Made by a program: the position numbers and the translations under genes. Of a stretch of 64,000 bases of DNA, positions 26,347 to 35,430 are shown one piece after another. Origin of the DNA: Desulfolutivibrio sulfodismutans DSM 3696 (GTDB lineage: Bacteria; Desulfobacterota; Desulfovibrionia; Desulfovibrionales; Desulfovibrionaceae); contig NZ_CP045504.1 of assembly GCF_013376455.1 (NCBI RefSeq), positions 620,001 to 684,000 on the forward strand, read 5' to 3'. Within the stretch, counting starts at the first letter, position 1, and each line of letters begins with the position of its first letter. The notes under the pieces were generated by a model. The model ran no database searches. It had not been told where the DNA came from and saw nothing but the letters and a program-made list of their open reading frames with translations.

Positions 26347-27143
26347 CAGGCGCGGCGGGCCAGGGTTGGGGACGAACCGAAAAGCAGAAGTTCCAGCCAG
26401 TCCAGGCCGAATTCCAGGCAGGCCTCTTCGTCGGCCAGGATGGGTTCCTGGCGCGAGGCATCCATCTCCAGGTGGTCGAACAGCTTCATGCGCACGATGA
26501 AATCCTGGAAGGCGTCGGGGGTATATTGGGCCAGAAAGACCATGTTGGCCTGTTTGGAATGCAGCCGGACGCCATGGTCTCGGGCCAGGGCCATGAGCCG
26601 CATGTAGCGGTCATTATAACGGTAGTAGTCGGCCAGTCCCTGGTCTGCGAGCCAGGTGTCCGACCGCCACGGGGTGGTTTCCTCGAAACCGCGGCAGTGG
26701 GGTTCGCGCACGACGAAATACTGTTCCGCCACCTGCCCGGCGTCGTCCAGGCGGGTGGCCCGGCCCAGGGGGTAGGTCCGGCAGGCCCCGGGACGGTTCG
26801 CATAGACCTGGCAGCCGGATTCGGCCACGAAGGGGCAGGGCTTGCGGGGTTTGTCCGTGAGCATGTTCAGGGACAGCATGGGGAATCCGGTGTCGGGGCT
26901 TAAGGAAAGGCGCGCGTAGAGCCTGGCGAATTCGTTTCCGCCGAGGCGCAGGCTGCGGCGCAGGCGCAGGGCGTCGTAGGGCGTGAGCATGAGGTTTAAG
27001 TCGCCGCAGCAGGCATTGAAGCAGGGCACGGAAGGGTTGCAGGCGAACTGGAAGGCTTCTCCCGGACGCAGTTCGGGCAGGGAATCGAGAAATGCCTGCG
27101 TATCGTCACGGTCCTGCGGCTGGTGTGTGGTATCGGTGTGCAT
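26346..27143 (-). CDS. YkgJ-type cysteine-cluster protein
   Basis: A 265-residue cytoplasmic protein with the zinc/iron-chelating pattern of the YkgJ/UPF0153 family: [15 protein letters not shown] near residues 34-48, then [25 protein letters not shown] further on. The remainder is helical with many aromatic and charged residues. The role of the family is unknown. The start at 27143 has GGAGA upstream; an open frame further up is not used. Coupled to rfaE2 by a one-base overlap. Confidence 0.85.
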   Translation of the reverse strand: MHTDTTHQPQDRDDTQAFLDSLPELRPGEAFQFACNPSVPCFNACCGDLNLMLTPYDALRLRRSLRLGGNEFARLYARLSLSPDTGFPMLSLNMLTDKPRKPCPFVAESGCQVYANRPGACRTYPLGRATRLDDAGQVAEQYFVVREPHCRGFEETTPWRSDTWLADQGLADYYRYNDRYMRLMALARDHGVRLHSKQANMVFLAQYTPDAFQDFIVRMKLFDHLEMDASRQEPILADEEACLEFGLDWLELLLFGSSPTLARRA

Positions 27144-27353
27144 GATCGTCTCCGGGGGCGTAATTACGCTGTTGCGGAGTCTGTGGCAACCGTCTGCCGT
27201 CGGCCGGGAAGGGCTCTCTCCGGGGCGTGCTTCCTGGATCAGGGGCATGGGGCGCGGGCTTGACAGGCCATGAAAAAAGGGTGAACTTTCGGGCTCCTGG
27301 AAAGCTGCGACCAACGTTGATCGTCGCGGCTTTCCAAAAGACATGGAGCGCCC

Positions 27354-27770
27354 ATGGATGAAGTGGTTGTCTTGCGTTTATCCAACCATCTGCCAGAACT
27401 GGACAGGTTGGCGGAGGCCGTAGAGGCTTTCGGGGAGCGTCACCGTTTTCCCCGCAAGATGGTCTATCAAATCCGCCTGGTTCTGGATGAACTCTTGACC
27501 AACGTGATTTCCTATGGTTTTTCCGACGATAGGAATCACGAGATCGAGGTGGAAATCCGTCTCGCCGATTCGCGTCTTCTGTTTCGTATCGAGGATGACG
27601 CCACGCCCTTTGATCCTTTGCGGGCCGACACGCCCGATCTGACGTCCACGGTAGAGGACCGGGCCATCGGGGGGCTTGGCATCCATCTGGTGCGCAAGCT
27701 CATGGACTCCGTGCGCTATGAGCACCGAGGCGGGAAGAACCGGCTTTTTCTCGAAAAAATCATCTCTTGA
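27354..27770 (+). CDS. Anti-sigma-factor-type serine kinase / ATPase (RsbW/SpoIIAB-like)
   Basis: A 138-residue GHKL ATPase: VLDELLTNVISYGF (N box, residues about 42-56), FRIEDDATPFDP (G1) and GGLGIHLVRKLMDSVRYEH (G2). Proteins of this type bind and inhibit a sigma factor or other target, and phosphorylate a STAS antagonist; the STAS protein is encoded 19 bases downstream. GGAG precedes the ATG. No sigma factor gene is adjacent, so the output is unknown. Confidence 0.88.
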   Translation: MDEVVVLRLSNHLPELDRLAEAVEAFGERHRFPRKMVYQIRLVLDELLTNVISYGFSDDRNHEIEVEIRLADSRLLFRIEDDATPFDPLRADTPDLTSTVEDRAIGGLGIHLVRKLMDSVRYEHRGGKNRLFLEKIIS

Positions 27771-27789
27771 TCGTAAAAGGGGTTCCAAC

Positions 27790-28125
27790 ATGGAATTGGT
27801 GGAAAAACGCGATAGCGACGTGACGGTTTTAATCCTCAACGGTCGCCTGGACAGCAATACCTCCAAGATTCTGGAGGACAAGGTCATGGACATTCTGCGC
27901 CAGGGCAACAAGAAAGTGCTCATGGACTTCCAGGATGTCGATTACATCAACAGCACCGGCCTTCGGGTTCTGCTTCTGGCCTTGCAGCAGTTGAAAAAGA
28001 ACCAGGGAAAGCTGATCCTGTGCTGCATCAAGGACTACATGAAGGAAGTGTTCGAGATCTCCGGATATACGGAAATCTTTCCCATTTTTGCGACCCAGGA
28101 CGACGCCGTCAAGGGTTTTGCCTGA
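27790..28125 (+). CDS. STAS-domain anti-sigma-factor antagonist
   Basis: A 111-residue SpoIIAA/RsbV-like protein. DVTVLILNGRLDSNTS, then DFQDVDYINSTGLRVLLLAL, in which the serine of INSTGL is the phosphorylation site in the family. Dephosphorylated, it should titrate the kinase encoded just upstream. Start ATG 27790 has GGGG upstream. Classical partner-switch pair. Confidence 0.9.
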   Translation: MELVEKRDSDVTVLILNGRLDSNTSKILEDKVMDILRQGNKKVLMDFQDVDYINSTGLRVLLLALQQLKKNQGKLILCCIKDYMKEVFEISGYTEIFPIFATQDDAVKGFA

Positions 28126-28204
28126 TTTAACGGGAAGCGGTGGTCTCGGACACGGTTGCCTTCCCCTGCGAGACGGATGACCTCCGCCTGGCAAGGAGAT
28201 GATT

Positions 28205-28810
28205 ATGAGACGATGGATTTTTTGTTTGCTGCTTTTGGCGTTTCCGGGATGGGCTTTGGCGGCCGATTCCGCCCCCATGGAACTGGCCGGTCTGCGCCTT
28301 GGCGGCGACATCTCCCAGTACGCCCAATTTGTCGACGCGGATTCGGCCTCGAAAGGTTTTTTTCGGCCGCATCTGGAGATGGTGTCCTTAAAGGACCGGG
28401 AAGGGCTGCGCAGCGCCTACGCGGACTACGGAACCTGCCAGAACAAGGGCCGCATCGTGCGCATCAAGGTCAACTACTCCGACGGCTCGCTGACCTTTTT
28501 TGAAAAGCTTCTGGCTGAGCTCAAAAAACGCTACGGCAAGCCCGAGGATTGGCGGGGCAATCCCTTCGGCACCCTGCGGGCCTGGAAGTGGAGCATTGCC
28601 TCAGGCAACGACCGCATCAGCATGGTGCTCATGTATTATGCCGGCGACGACGGCGAATACACCGAAGGCAACTCCCTGCGCATCACCTCCCGCAATATGG
28701 TGGATGAGGAAGACCGGTGCTATGCCGCCAAAAAAGATGGCGGCGAATCGGCCACGGAGTTGCGCAAACCCGCCGACGTGTCCGAGCTGGATTGGCTGTT
28801 GCCCAAGTAG
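28205..28810 (+). CDS. Secreted protein of unknown function
   Basis: A 201-residue protein with a clear signal peptide (MRRWIFCLLLLAFPGWALAA). The mature domain starts MELAGLRLGGDISQYAQF and ends VSELDWLLPK, with the conserved-looking LLAELKKRYGKPEDWRGN. I recognise no family. Two ATGs, 28199 and 28205, are in frame; AAGGAG ends at 28198, so 28205 has the proper distance. It ends directly at the GTPase start. Confidence 0.75.
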   Translation: MRRWIFCLLLLAFPGWALAADSAPMELAGLRLGGDISQYAQFVDADSASKGFFRPHLEMVSLKDREGLRSAYADYGTCQNKGRIVRIKVNYSDGSLTFFEKLLAELKKRYGKPEDWRGNPFGTLRAWKWSIASGNDRISMVLMYYAGDDGEYTEGNSLRITSRNMVDEEDRCYAAKKDGGESATELRKPADVSELDWLLPK

Positions 28811-30568
28811 GTGGGTGTGAACCGCCCCCCCGGCGCTGCGGCGTCATCCGCTCTGCTGCATCATCGGTATCAGGAAAAAAAGGCCGTCTTGGCGGGCCTG
28901 TTGCAGCGACTGGCCGAGCTTTCCGGCCGGATCTCCTGGCCGGATGCGGCCGAGGCCCGGCAGACGGCCGCCAGCCTCCTGGCCAGCCTTGGCGAACCGT
29001 TTCTCTTTGTGGTGGTGGGCGAGGTCAAGACCGGAAAAAGCAGCCTGGTCAACGCCCTTTTGGGTGAAGACCTGTGCGAGGTGGCCCCGGACCCCTGCAC
29101 CGACCGCATCCGCATGATTCTTCACGGCGAGACCGCCTCGGATGTCGCGGTCGATCCGTACCTGTCGCATGTCCGCGTCCCCCATGAAATCCTGCGCGAA
29201 ATCGCCGTGGTGGACACCCCGGGCGTGGACAGCATCATCGACCGCCACCAGGAAATCACCGAACGGTTCATCCCCAAAAGCGATCTGGTGCTGTTCGTCT
29301 TTTCGGCCATCAATCCCTATTCCCGTTCGGCCTGGGATTTTTTCTCCCTGGTGCGTCAGGAATGGCGCCGGAAGGTGATCTTCGTCCTCAATCAGGCCGA
29401 TCTGGCCACAGCGGAACAACTGCGGGTCAACGAGGCCTCAGTCAGACGACTGGCCGAAGAGCGCGGCGTGGCCGATCCCGTGCTGTTCGCCGTCTCGGCC
29501 ACCCGGGCCGCAACCGACCCCGAGGGCAGCGGCATCGAGGCCGTGCGCCGCTACATCCGGGACATGGTCACCGGTGGCGGGCACTACGCCCAAAAGCTCC
29601 TTTCCCTGTGCGACGCCGCCTCGCGGCTGATCGAGCGGCTCTCCCGGGCCCTGGCCGCCCGCCGCGAGGACATCGCCCGGGACGCGGCCCAGGCCGCAGA
29701 CATCAAGGAGCGCATGGCCCAGGCCCAAACCGCCGCCGGGCGCGAGGCGGCCAGCCTGGTGGCCCGGGTGACGGCGGTCTATGCCCGGCTGTCCCGGGAT
29801 TTTGCCGACGCCTTCGAGGCCGAATTGACCTTCGGCAATATGATCGGCCGTTCCCTGCGCGGCATGTTTCGGCGCGGGGGCGGCATCGACGCGAGGGTCG
29901 CCGAACTGACCGCGAATTTCGCCGAAAAGCTCACCCGCGAGGTGGAGGACGTCACCCGCCAGGGCGCGGCCCACGTCTCCGAAAGCATCCTGGACCGGGT
30001 GCGGCCGCTTTTGGACGAACTGGAGGGCCGGGACAGGTTCGGACGCAGGGGGGCAGGCGCGAGCGCACTGTCCGAGGAGCGCGAGACCGTGGCCCGCGAG
30101 GTGCGGCTTCGGGTGGAGGCCCTGCTCGGGGCGGAAGGGGGATTCGCGGGGGTTTCGCCCACGGAGTTTTCCGGCCTGGATCCCAAGGCGGCCATGGGCG
30201 GCGTCCTTATGGTGGTGGGCACGCTGTTCGCCGTTTCGGTCAAAAGCGTGGTGGTGGACGTGACCGGGGGACTGGTGGCGGCTTCGGGCATGGTGCTGGC
30301 CGGAGGGACCCTGCTCTGGAAGCGGCCGCGCATCATGCGGGTGTTTCGCAAGAACCTGGCCGAGGCCGGAGAGCGGCTGGAGGCGGAGCTTTCGGAACGG
30401 CTGACGGCCAGGATGGAGCATCTTTTCGCCGAGCTCTTCGCCCGCTTCGATCCGTTTTTTACGGGAATCGCCGAACGGGAACGGGTTGCCGGGGAGCTTG
30501 GCCGGGAGACGGACGCCCTGGCCGGTGACTGCGACGCGTTCGCCCGGGATGTGGGCCCTTCCGCCTGA
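28811..30568 (+). CDS. Dynamin-like GTPase
   Basis: A 585-residue large GTPase: P-loop GEVKTGKSS at residues 70-78, VDTPGVDS for G3 and LNQADL for G4. After the GTPase come about 200 helical, Ala/Glu/Arg-rich residues, a hydrophobic hairpin at about 460-503 (GGVLMVVGTLFAVSV and GLVAASGMVLAGGTLLW), and a helical tail. This is the plan of bacterial dynamin-like proteins that bind and remodel membranes. Start is a GTG directly after the previous stop, with a poor ribosome binding site; a second GTG at 28817 is possible. Probably made by coupling to the secreted protein gene. Confidence 0.88.
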   Translation: MGVNRPPGAAASSALLHHRYQEKKAVLAGLLQRLAELSGRISWPDAAEARQTAASLLASLGEPFLFVVVGEVKTGKSSLVNALLGEDLCEVAPDPCTDRIRMILHGETASDVAVDPYLSHVRVPHEILREIAVVDTPGVDSIIDRHQEITERFIPKSDLVLFVFSAINPYSRSAWDFFSLVRQEWRRKVIFVLNQADLATAEQLRVNEASVRRLAEERGVADPVLFAVSATRAATDPEGSGIEAVRRYIRDMVTGGGHYAQKLLSLCDAASRLIERLSRALAARREDIARDAAQAADIKERMAQAQTAAGREAASLVARVTAVYARLSRDFADAFEAELTFGNMIGRSLRGMFRRGGGIDARVAELTANFAEKLTREVEDVTRQGAAHVSESILDRVRPLLDELEGRDRFGRRGAGASALSEERETVAREVRLRVEALLGAEGGFAGVSPTEFSGLDPKAAMGGVLMVVGTLFAVSVKSVVVDVTGGLVAASGMVLAGGTLLWKRPRIMRVFRKNLAEAGERLEAELSERLTARMEHLFAELFARFDPFFTGIAERERVAGELGRETDALAGDCDAFARDVGPSA

Positions 30569-30594
30569 CGATCACTACGGCAAAGCGGCTTCCT

Positions 30595-30641
30595 CCTGAC
30601 GGTAGATGCCGGGGCAGCCGGTCACGTCAGGGTGTCTTTTT
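30595..30641 (+). terminator. Probable terminator after the dynamin-like gene
   Basis: CCTGACG (30595-30601) pairs with CGTCAGG (30625-30631), followed by GTGTCTTTTTT. The long loop contains further G/C pairing. It overlaps the end of the convergent LysR gene. Confidence 0.5.
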
Positions 30642-31556
30642 TCCCTTTTTTCGGATGGCGGCCGCATCCTCCCCCGGACATGCCTCCCTGGCGAACGCCA
30701 GAAGGCGTTGGGCGGCCATGTTGTCGCGTCCCGCCGGAAGGGCCGCCGCCAGATCCACCCTGGGAAGTTCCCCCTCGATCTCCGTAAAGACGACGCCCGC
30801 CCGCCGCCAAACCCGAACCGAGGCCGGGAGCAGGGCCACGCCGAGGCCGCTGGCGACCAGGGACAGGGTGGTGAATTTCGAGGCCGCCTCCTGCGCCGCC
30901 ACGGGAGTCGCGCCGACCGTGGCGAATGCGGCGGCCATGGCCATGTCCAGGGCCGGAACCTGGCCGCGCGGCGGCAGGATCATGGGGACGCCGTCCAGGC
31001 GTTTCAGAGGAACACGGGGCAGGGCGGCCAGGGGATGGCCCGATGGAACGGCCAGGATGTAGGACTCGCGGTGAAGGACAAAGAGATTCACCCCTGGAAT
31101 GTCCTGGCCCGCATGGCGCAAAAAGCCGATGTCCAGGCGACCCATGCGGATGGCCTCGGCCTGGGCCCGGGTGGTCATTTCCCGCAAATCCAGTTCCACG
31201 TCCGGGGCGTCGCTGCGAAACCGGGCCAGGGCGGCGGCCAAAAAGGCGTCCATGGCCGGATTGACGAACCCCGCAACCAGTCGGCCGACCGTTCCCCCGG
31301 CCACGCGCCGGGCCGTCTCCCCGGTTGTTTCGGCCTGGGCCAGAAGCGATGCGGCCTCGCGGCGAAAGGCCTCGCCAGCCGGGGTCAGGACCACCGAACG
31401 GCTGGTGCGGGCGAAAAGCAGCACCCCCAGTTCCCGCTCCAGGGCCTTGATCCGCTGGCTCAGGGGAGGCTGGGCCATGTGCAGCCGTGCCGCCGCCCGC
31501 CCAAAATGCAATTCCTCGGCCACAGCCAGAAAATACCGACAGTCCCGCAGTTCCAT
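30627..31556 (-). CDS. LysR-family transcriptional regulator
   Basis: A 309-residue regulator. The N-terminal winged helix-turn-helix is textbook: YFLAVAEELHFGRAAARLHMAQPPLSQRIKALERELG. The C-terminal periplasmic-binding-like domain should hold an effector. It belongs to the CatR/BenM-like side by its HFGRAA and QPPLSQ motifs, whose members respond to aromatic breakdown products. It is divergent from the carboxymuconolactone-decarboxylase gene and likely controls it through the operator between them. Confidence 0.93.
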   Translation of the reverse strand: MELRDCRYFLAVAEELHFGRAAARLHMAQPPLSQRIKALERELGVLLFARTSRSVVLTPAGEAFRREAASLLAQAETTGETARRVAGGTVGRLVAGFVNPAMDAFLAAALARFRSDAPDVELDLREMTTRAQAEAIRMGRLDIGFLRHAGQDIPGVNLFVLHRESYILAVPSGHPLAALPRVPLKRLDGVPMILPPRGQVPALDMAMAAAFATVGATPVAAQEAASKFTTLSLVASGLGVALLPASVRVWRRAGVVFTEIEGELPRVDLAAALPAGRDNMAAQRLLAFAREACPGEDAAAIRKKGKKTP

Positions 31557-31591
31557 CGATCAATATTATTCACATCTTAATCATGATGTAA

Positions 31592-31612
31592 ATTGATATT
31601 TTACATATCAAT
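31592..31612. promoter_or_regulatory. Candidate LysR operator
   Basis: A perfect inverted repeat ATTGATA-N7-TATCAAT in an AT-rich 60-base island between the divergent LysR and decarboxylase-family genes, 36 bases from the LysR start. It fits the T-N11-A pattern of LysR sites. ATCAAT occurs again at 31558. Confidence 0.6.
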
Positions 31613-31717
31613 ACGGAGTGCCTAGGCTGTCTGGAAACAGGCAGGGATCACGCCGGGTACGCCAGCCTGGTTCCGGAGACGGCCCCGATCCCGGCCACCC
31701 CAACAGGAGGAATCTTC

Positions 31718-32494
31718 ATGAACGAACGCTACGCGCGCGGCTTTGCCGCCCTGGCCGCCCTGGCCCCGGAAAAGGCCCAGGCCGTGCAGGACGCCCTGGC
31801 CGAGATCGCCCCGGACATGGGGCGGTTCATCGTGGAATTCGGCTACGGCGAGATCTTCACCCGTCCCGGCCTGGATGCCGTCTCCCGCCAGACCGCCACC
31901 ATCGCTGCCCTGACCGCCCTGGGCAACGCCGCGCCGCAACTGCGGTTTCACATCGAGGCCGGGCTGGCGGCGGGACTGTCCCCCCAGGCGGTCATCGACA
32001 TCATCTATGTCGCCACGGTGTTCGCCGGTTTCCCGGCCGGACTAAACGCCATCGCCATGGCCCGCGAGGTGTTCGCGGAAAAAGGCGTCACGCCGTCGCA
32101 CGAGGCCCGGGAGTCCGGGACCGGGGAACGACGGGAACGCGGTCTGGCGGCCCTGGCCGTGACCAGCAAAAACGCCGGGCAGCAGGTGCTCGACTCCCTG
32201 GCCGACATCGCCCCGGATTTCGCCGGTTTCATCCTGGATTTTTCCTACGGCGACGTCATCTCGCGCGACGTCCTGACCCCCGGCCAAAAGGAAATCGCCA
32301 TGATCGCGGCGGCCACGGCCCGGGGAACCATGGAGCCCCAACTCAAGGTGCACGTCAAGGCGGCCCGGGCCGTGGGCTTAAGCAGGGAGCAGATCGTGGA
32401 GGTCATCATCCAAATGGCCGTCTATGCCGGTTTTCCGGCGGCCATCAACGGGCTCTTCGCAGCCCGGGCGGCCTTGCGGGAAATGGGGGAATAG
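31718..32494 (+). CDS. Carboxymuconolactone decarboxylase family protein, two domains
   Basis: 258 residues built of two similar halves, each with the helical CMD/AhpD fold: EFGYGEIFTRPGLDAVSRQTATIAALTALG in the first, DFSYGDVISRDVLTPGQKEIAMIAAATARG in the second. The CxxC of AhpD peroxidases is absent, so a redox role is unlikely; gamma-carboxymuconolactone decarboxylase-like chemistry or an unknown role is possible. GGAGG precedes the ATG. No other aromatic-degradation genes are nearby. Confidence 0.88.
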   Translation: MNERYARGFAALAALAPEKAQAVQDALAEIAPDMGRFIVEFGYGEIFTRPGLDAVSRQTATIAALTALGNAAPQLRFHIEAGLAAGLSPQAVIDIIYVATVFAGFPAGLNAIAMAREVFAEKGVTPSHEARESGTGERRERGLAALAVTSKNAGQQVLDSLADIAPDFAGFILDFSYGDVISRDVLTPGQKEIAMIAAATARGTMEPQLKVHVKAARAVGLSREQIVEVIIQMAVYAGFPAAINGLFAARAALREMGE

Positions 32495-32649
32495 GGCGGG
32501 GCGGCCCGCCGCGGGGGCGCGACCAGGAAGCCCCCGGAAATACGGCCAAACCGGCGGTGCAGGGGGAGACGACGGGGATGCGGGCCGGGAAGACGGATCA
32601 GAAACCCTGGCAGGAATGCGTCGCAGGCGGTTTCGGGAAAAGGGCGGCC

Positions 32650-33051
32650 TCAGAGTTCAACGATTCCCAGGGCGGCCAGCTTGGTCACAAGCTCGGTTTT
32701 CGCCACCGGCTTGATCAGATAGGCTGAGACGCCGTCCTCGAAAAGGGCGGTCATGGTGTTGTCCTCGTCGTCCATGGACGTGACCATGATGGCCTTGGCC
32801 CGATTCTCCGGGGCGATACCGGCCTGCTTTTCCAGAGCGTGGATCTTTTCCAGGGTCTCGTGGCCGTCCGGGCCGGGCATGACGATATCCATGAAGATGA
32901 CGTCGTAGGGTCGCCCGGAATTCAGGGATTTGGCCACGGCCTCCACCGCCAACGCGCCGTTGCCGCAGATGTCGCAGATCCCGTAGTGTTTGAGATGGGC
33001 CATGAGCACCATGCGGCTGGCTTCGTCATCGTCGACAATGAGAAAATGCAT
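32650..33051 (-). CDS. Stand-alone response regulator receiver domain
   Basis: A 133-residue CheY-like protein: MHFLIVDDDEASR with the acidic pocket, VIFMDIVMPGPDGHE with the phosphoacceptor Asp, VTSMDDE and YLIKPVAK with the conserved Lys. No output domain. AAGGAG precedes the ATG at 33051. It lies 37 bases after the SpoIIE-phosphatase stop and is probably its partner. Confidence 0.92.
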   Translation of the reverse strand: MHFLIVDDDEASRMVLMAHLKHYGICDICGNGALAVEAVAKSLNSGRPYDVIFMDIVMPGPDGHETLEKIHALEKQAGIAPENRAKAIMVTSMDDEDNTMTALFEDGVSAYLIKPVAKTELVTKLAALGIVEL

Positions 33052-33088
33052 GGAACGACTCCTTGATAAAGGACATATTATTCCTTTT

Positions 33089-35224
33089 TTAGCGCAATGC
33101 CTTGATGACCACAAGGGTCAGATCGTCTTCGGGGCGGCCGGGACTGACGAAGGCCATGACCGCAGCCACCACCGCATCCACGACCTCCTGGGCCGTCCGG
33201 CTGGCGTTGGCGCGCAGAATATCCTTGAACCGCTCCTTGCCGAACATCTCCCCGGCCGGATTCATGGCCTCCCAAATGCCGTCGGTGCCGAGAACCAGAA
33301 GCTGCCCGGCGGTGATCCCGGCGTGGCTGTTGTCCCCGTATTCCCAGCTCTCCTCCACCCCCAGGGGGATTCCGGCCCCCATAAGCTCATCGAAATCGTC
33401 CTTGCCCGGATCATAGATCAGGGCCGGGTCGTGACCGGCCCGAACCCAGGTAAGCATCCCGGTGGCCAGGTTGATGCTTAAAAAAAACAGGGTGATGAAC
33501 CGGCCGGAGAGCTGGGTGTCCCGGCACAAAAGGCGGTTGACCATGGTGATGCACCGGGCCGGATCGGGGTCTTCGTCGGCGCGGGCGTGCAGAAGCGCCC
33601 GCCCCGTGGCCATGAACAGGGCCGCCGAGATGCCGTGGCCGGTGACGTCGCCCAGAACCACGTCGCAGGTGTCGCCGCGTTCCCGGGAAAAGGATAAAAA
33701 ATCGTAGTAGTCGCCGCCGGTTTCGTCGCAGAACTGGCATACGGCGGCGATGTCCATGCCCGGGATGACGGGGGGGCGTTCGGGCAGCAGGTTGCGCTGC
33801 ACCTCCATGGCCAGGGCCATGTCATTTTTGAGCTTGACCCGCTCCAGCAGTTTGGGGGCCATGGCGTTGAAGGCCTTGGCCAGATCCCCCAGTTCGTCAT
33901 GGCTTTTCACCTCGGCCCGGGCCGAGAGGTCGCCCTCGGCAATCTTGCCGGCGGCCCTGGCCAGACGGGCGATGGGCCGGGTGACGGCCAGGGAGGCGAC
34001 GGCGGCCGCCGCCACCAGAAGCAGATTGATGACCAGGGCGAAGACGCTGGTGTCGCGCAGCATCCGCTTGGTGCGCTCCATGACGCTGTCCTCGGCGTGG
34101 CGGGAGGAGGCCACGATGACCTCGCTGGGCACGATGACCGCCAGGGTCAGGCCGTCTTCAATGACCGGCTTGAAGGCCCACACGCTCGGCACGCCCCGGT
34201 AGGGCATCTCCACGATGCCCTGGCGGCCGTCTTTGATGTCCTGGCGCATGGCCGCCACGGCCGCCGGCTCTTCCTTCTCCAGACGCTCCAAGGCCAGGGG
34301 GGTTTTCCAGTCCGTGTCGTGTTCCATATAGTCCCGCATAGCCACGATGACCATGGCGTCGGGATCCCCGTCCGCCTCCGTGGCCGGACGCAGCAGCATG
34401 GAGCGCACAGCCGGGGTCCAGCGCCGGGACAGGTCGCTTTCCAGGAGCAGGGTGTCCAAGGGGAAGTCCACCCCCGTGACCCCGATGATGGCCCCGGACG
34501 GCCCGTGGATGGGCATGGACAGGGTGGCGATGGCCTGATGGGTGTTGGCGTCCACCATGATGTTCCACACCGGCCGACCCTGGGCCTTGGCCTGGGTGTA
34601 CCACTCCCGGCGTCTGGGATCGTAGTCCGGGGGATAGCCGCCGTGGCCGGGGTAGGCGCAGTGCAGGCCGTTGTCCAGGCTCACGTAGCTCCAGAGCATG
34701 AGATCATCGTGGCGCAGGTAGATGATGCGGAAAACGGGCAAAAGCCGGGTGAGGGCCTGGGCGTCCTTGAGGGCGGCGGGCATGTCGGCGTCGGGGGACA
34801 GGCGGAAAACGAGATGGTCGATGGAGATGGCGATGTCGGATTTTGCCGTGTGCGCCGCACTGGAGTCGGAAAGCACGCGCGGCGGCTCGAGAACGCCGAT
34901 GCGCGGGTCGCGACGGTCGTAGTCGGTGTCGAAAAAAATCGGTTCGATGTGCCTAGGGCGTTCGGCCAGGAGTCGCTCGGCCTCCCGGGCCTGAAGGGTC
35001 AGGGCCAGCTCCAGGACATCGCGGGTGTCGTTGACGGCCTCGGCGAACAGGTTGACGGTCTGGCTCAGTTCGCGGTTGGCGGTGTCGCGCATGACCTCGG
35101 CCGCGCTTGCGGCCAACTCGGTCCCCAGGGCGCGGGTCTCGCGAATGGAGTACCAGCGCACCAGAAAAATCGGTGGAAGAACAAGAATAAGCAAAAAGAT
35201 GAGTAACTTCCAACGAATGCGCAT
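33089..35224 (-). CDS. Membrane-bound PP2C-type phosphatase with periplasmic sensor, HAMP and SpoIIE domains
   Basis: 711 residues: TM1 at about 5-25, a periplasmic sensor of about 350 residues that looks like a double Cache domain (WYTQAKAQGRPVWNIMVDANTHQAIATLS and GAIIGVTGVDFPLDTL), TM2 at about 385-405, HAMP, then an RsbU/SpoIIE phosphatase starting near DIAAVCQFCDETGGDYYDFL and including GDVTGHGISAALFMA and LVLGTDGIWEAMN. It should dephosphorylate a STAS protein in response to a periplasmic ligand. The ATG at 35224 has GGAG upstream; a 65-codon extension is unlikely. Confidence 0.92.
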   Translation of the reverse strand: MRIRWKLLIFLLILVLPPIFLVRWYSIRETRALGTELAASAAEVMRDTANRELSQTVNLFAEAVNDTRDVLELALTLQAREAERLLAERPRHIEPIFFDTDYDRRDPRIGVLEPPRVLSDSSAAHTAKSDIAISIDHLVFRLSPDADMPAALKDAQALTRLLPVFRIIYLRHDDLMLWSYVSLDNGLHCAYPGHGGYPPDYDPRRREWYTQAKAQGRPVWNIMVDANTHQAIATLSMPIHGPSGAIIGVTGVDFPLDTLLLESDLSRRWTPAVRSMLLRPATEADGDPDAMVIVAMRDYMEHDTDWKTPLALERLEKEEPAAVAAMRQDIKDGRQGIVEMPYRGVPSVWAFKPVIEDGLTLAVIVPSEVIVASSRHAEDSVMERTKRMLRDTSVFALVINLLLVAAAAVASLAVTRPIARLARAAGKIAEGDLSARAEVKSHDELGDLAKAFNAMAPKLLERVKLKNDMALAMEVQRNLLPERPPVIPGMDIAAVCQFCDETGGDYYDFLSFSRERGDTCDVVLGDVTGHGISAALFMATGRALLHARADEDPDPARCITMVNRLLCRDTQLSGRFITLFFLSINLATGMLTWVRAGHDPALIYDPGKDDFDELMGAGIPLGVEESWEYGDNSHAGITAGQLLVLGTDGIWEAMNPAGEMFGKERFKDILRANASRTAQEVVDAVVAAVMAFVSPGRPEDDLTLVVIKALR

Positions 35225-35342
35225 GGGTACTCCGAATCGGGGATGACGGGACGGACAAGACCCCTGAAGGCCAAGTGTGGCCAAAAAATGGCGGCAACAC
35301 AAGGGGGAAAGCTCTGAAAACAGGGAAAAAAGGATAACTTCC

Positions 35343-35371
35343 TTGACATGCCGGATCAAAGGCAATAACGA
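35343..35371 (+). promoter_or_regulatory. Probable promoter of the rpsF operon
   Basis: TTGACA at 35343-35348, 17 bases, then TAACGA (35366-35371), about 60 bases before the rpsF start. The -35 is perfect, the -10 is poor. Confidence 0.45.
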
Positions 35372-35430
35372 CACTCCTTCACCTTGCTCTTCCCCGTCCG
35401 GGAAGGGCCATGCCCACAAGGAGAAGACAG

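Noticed and set aside
33899-35206. 435-codon plus-strand frame opposite the SpoIIE phosphatase gene
   Set aside because: Low-complexity translation, no homology-like motif, and wholly inside a well-supported gene.
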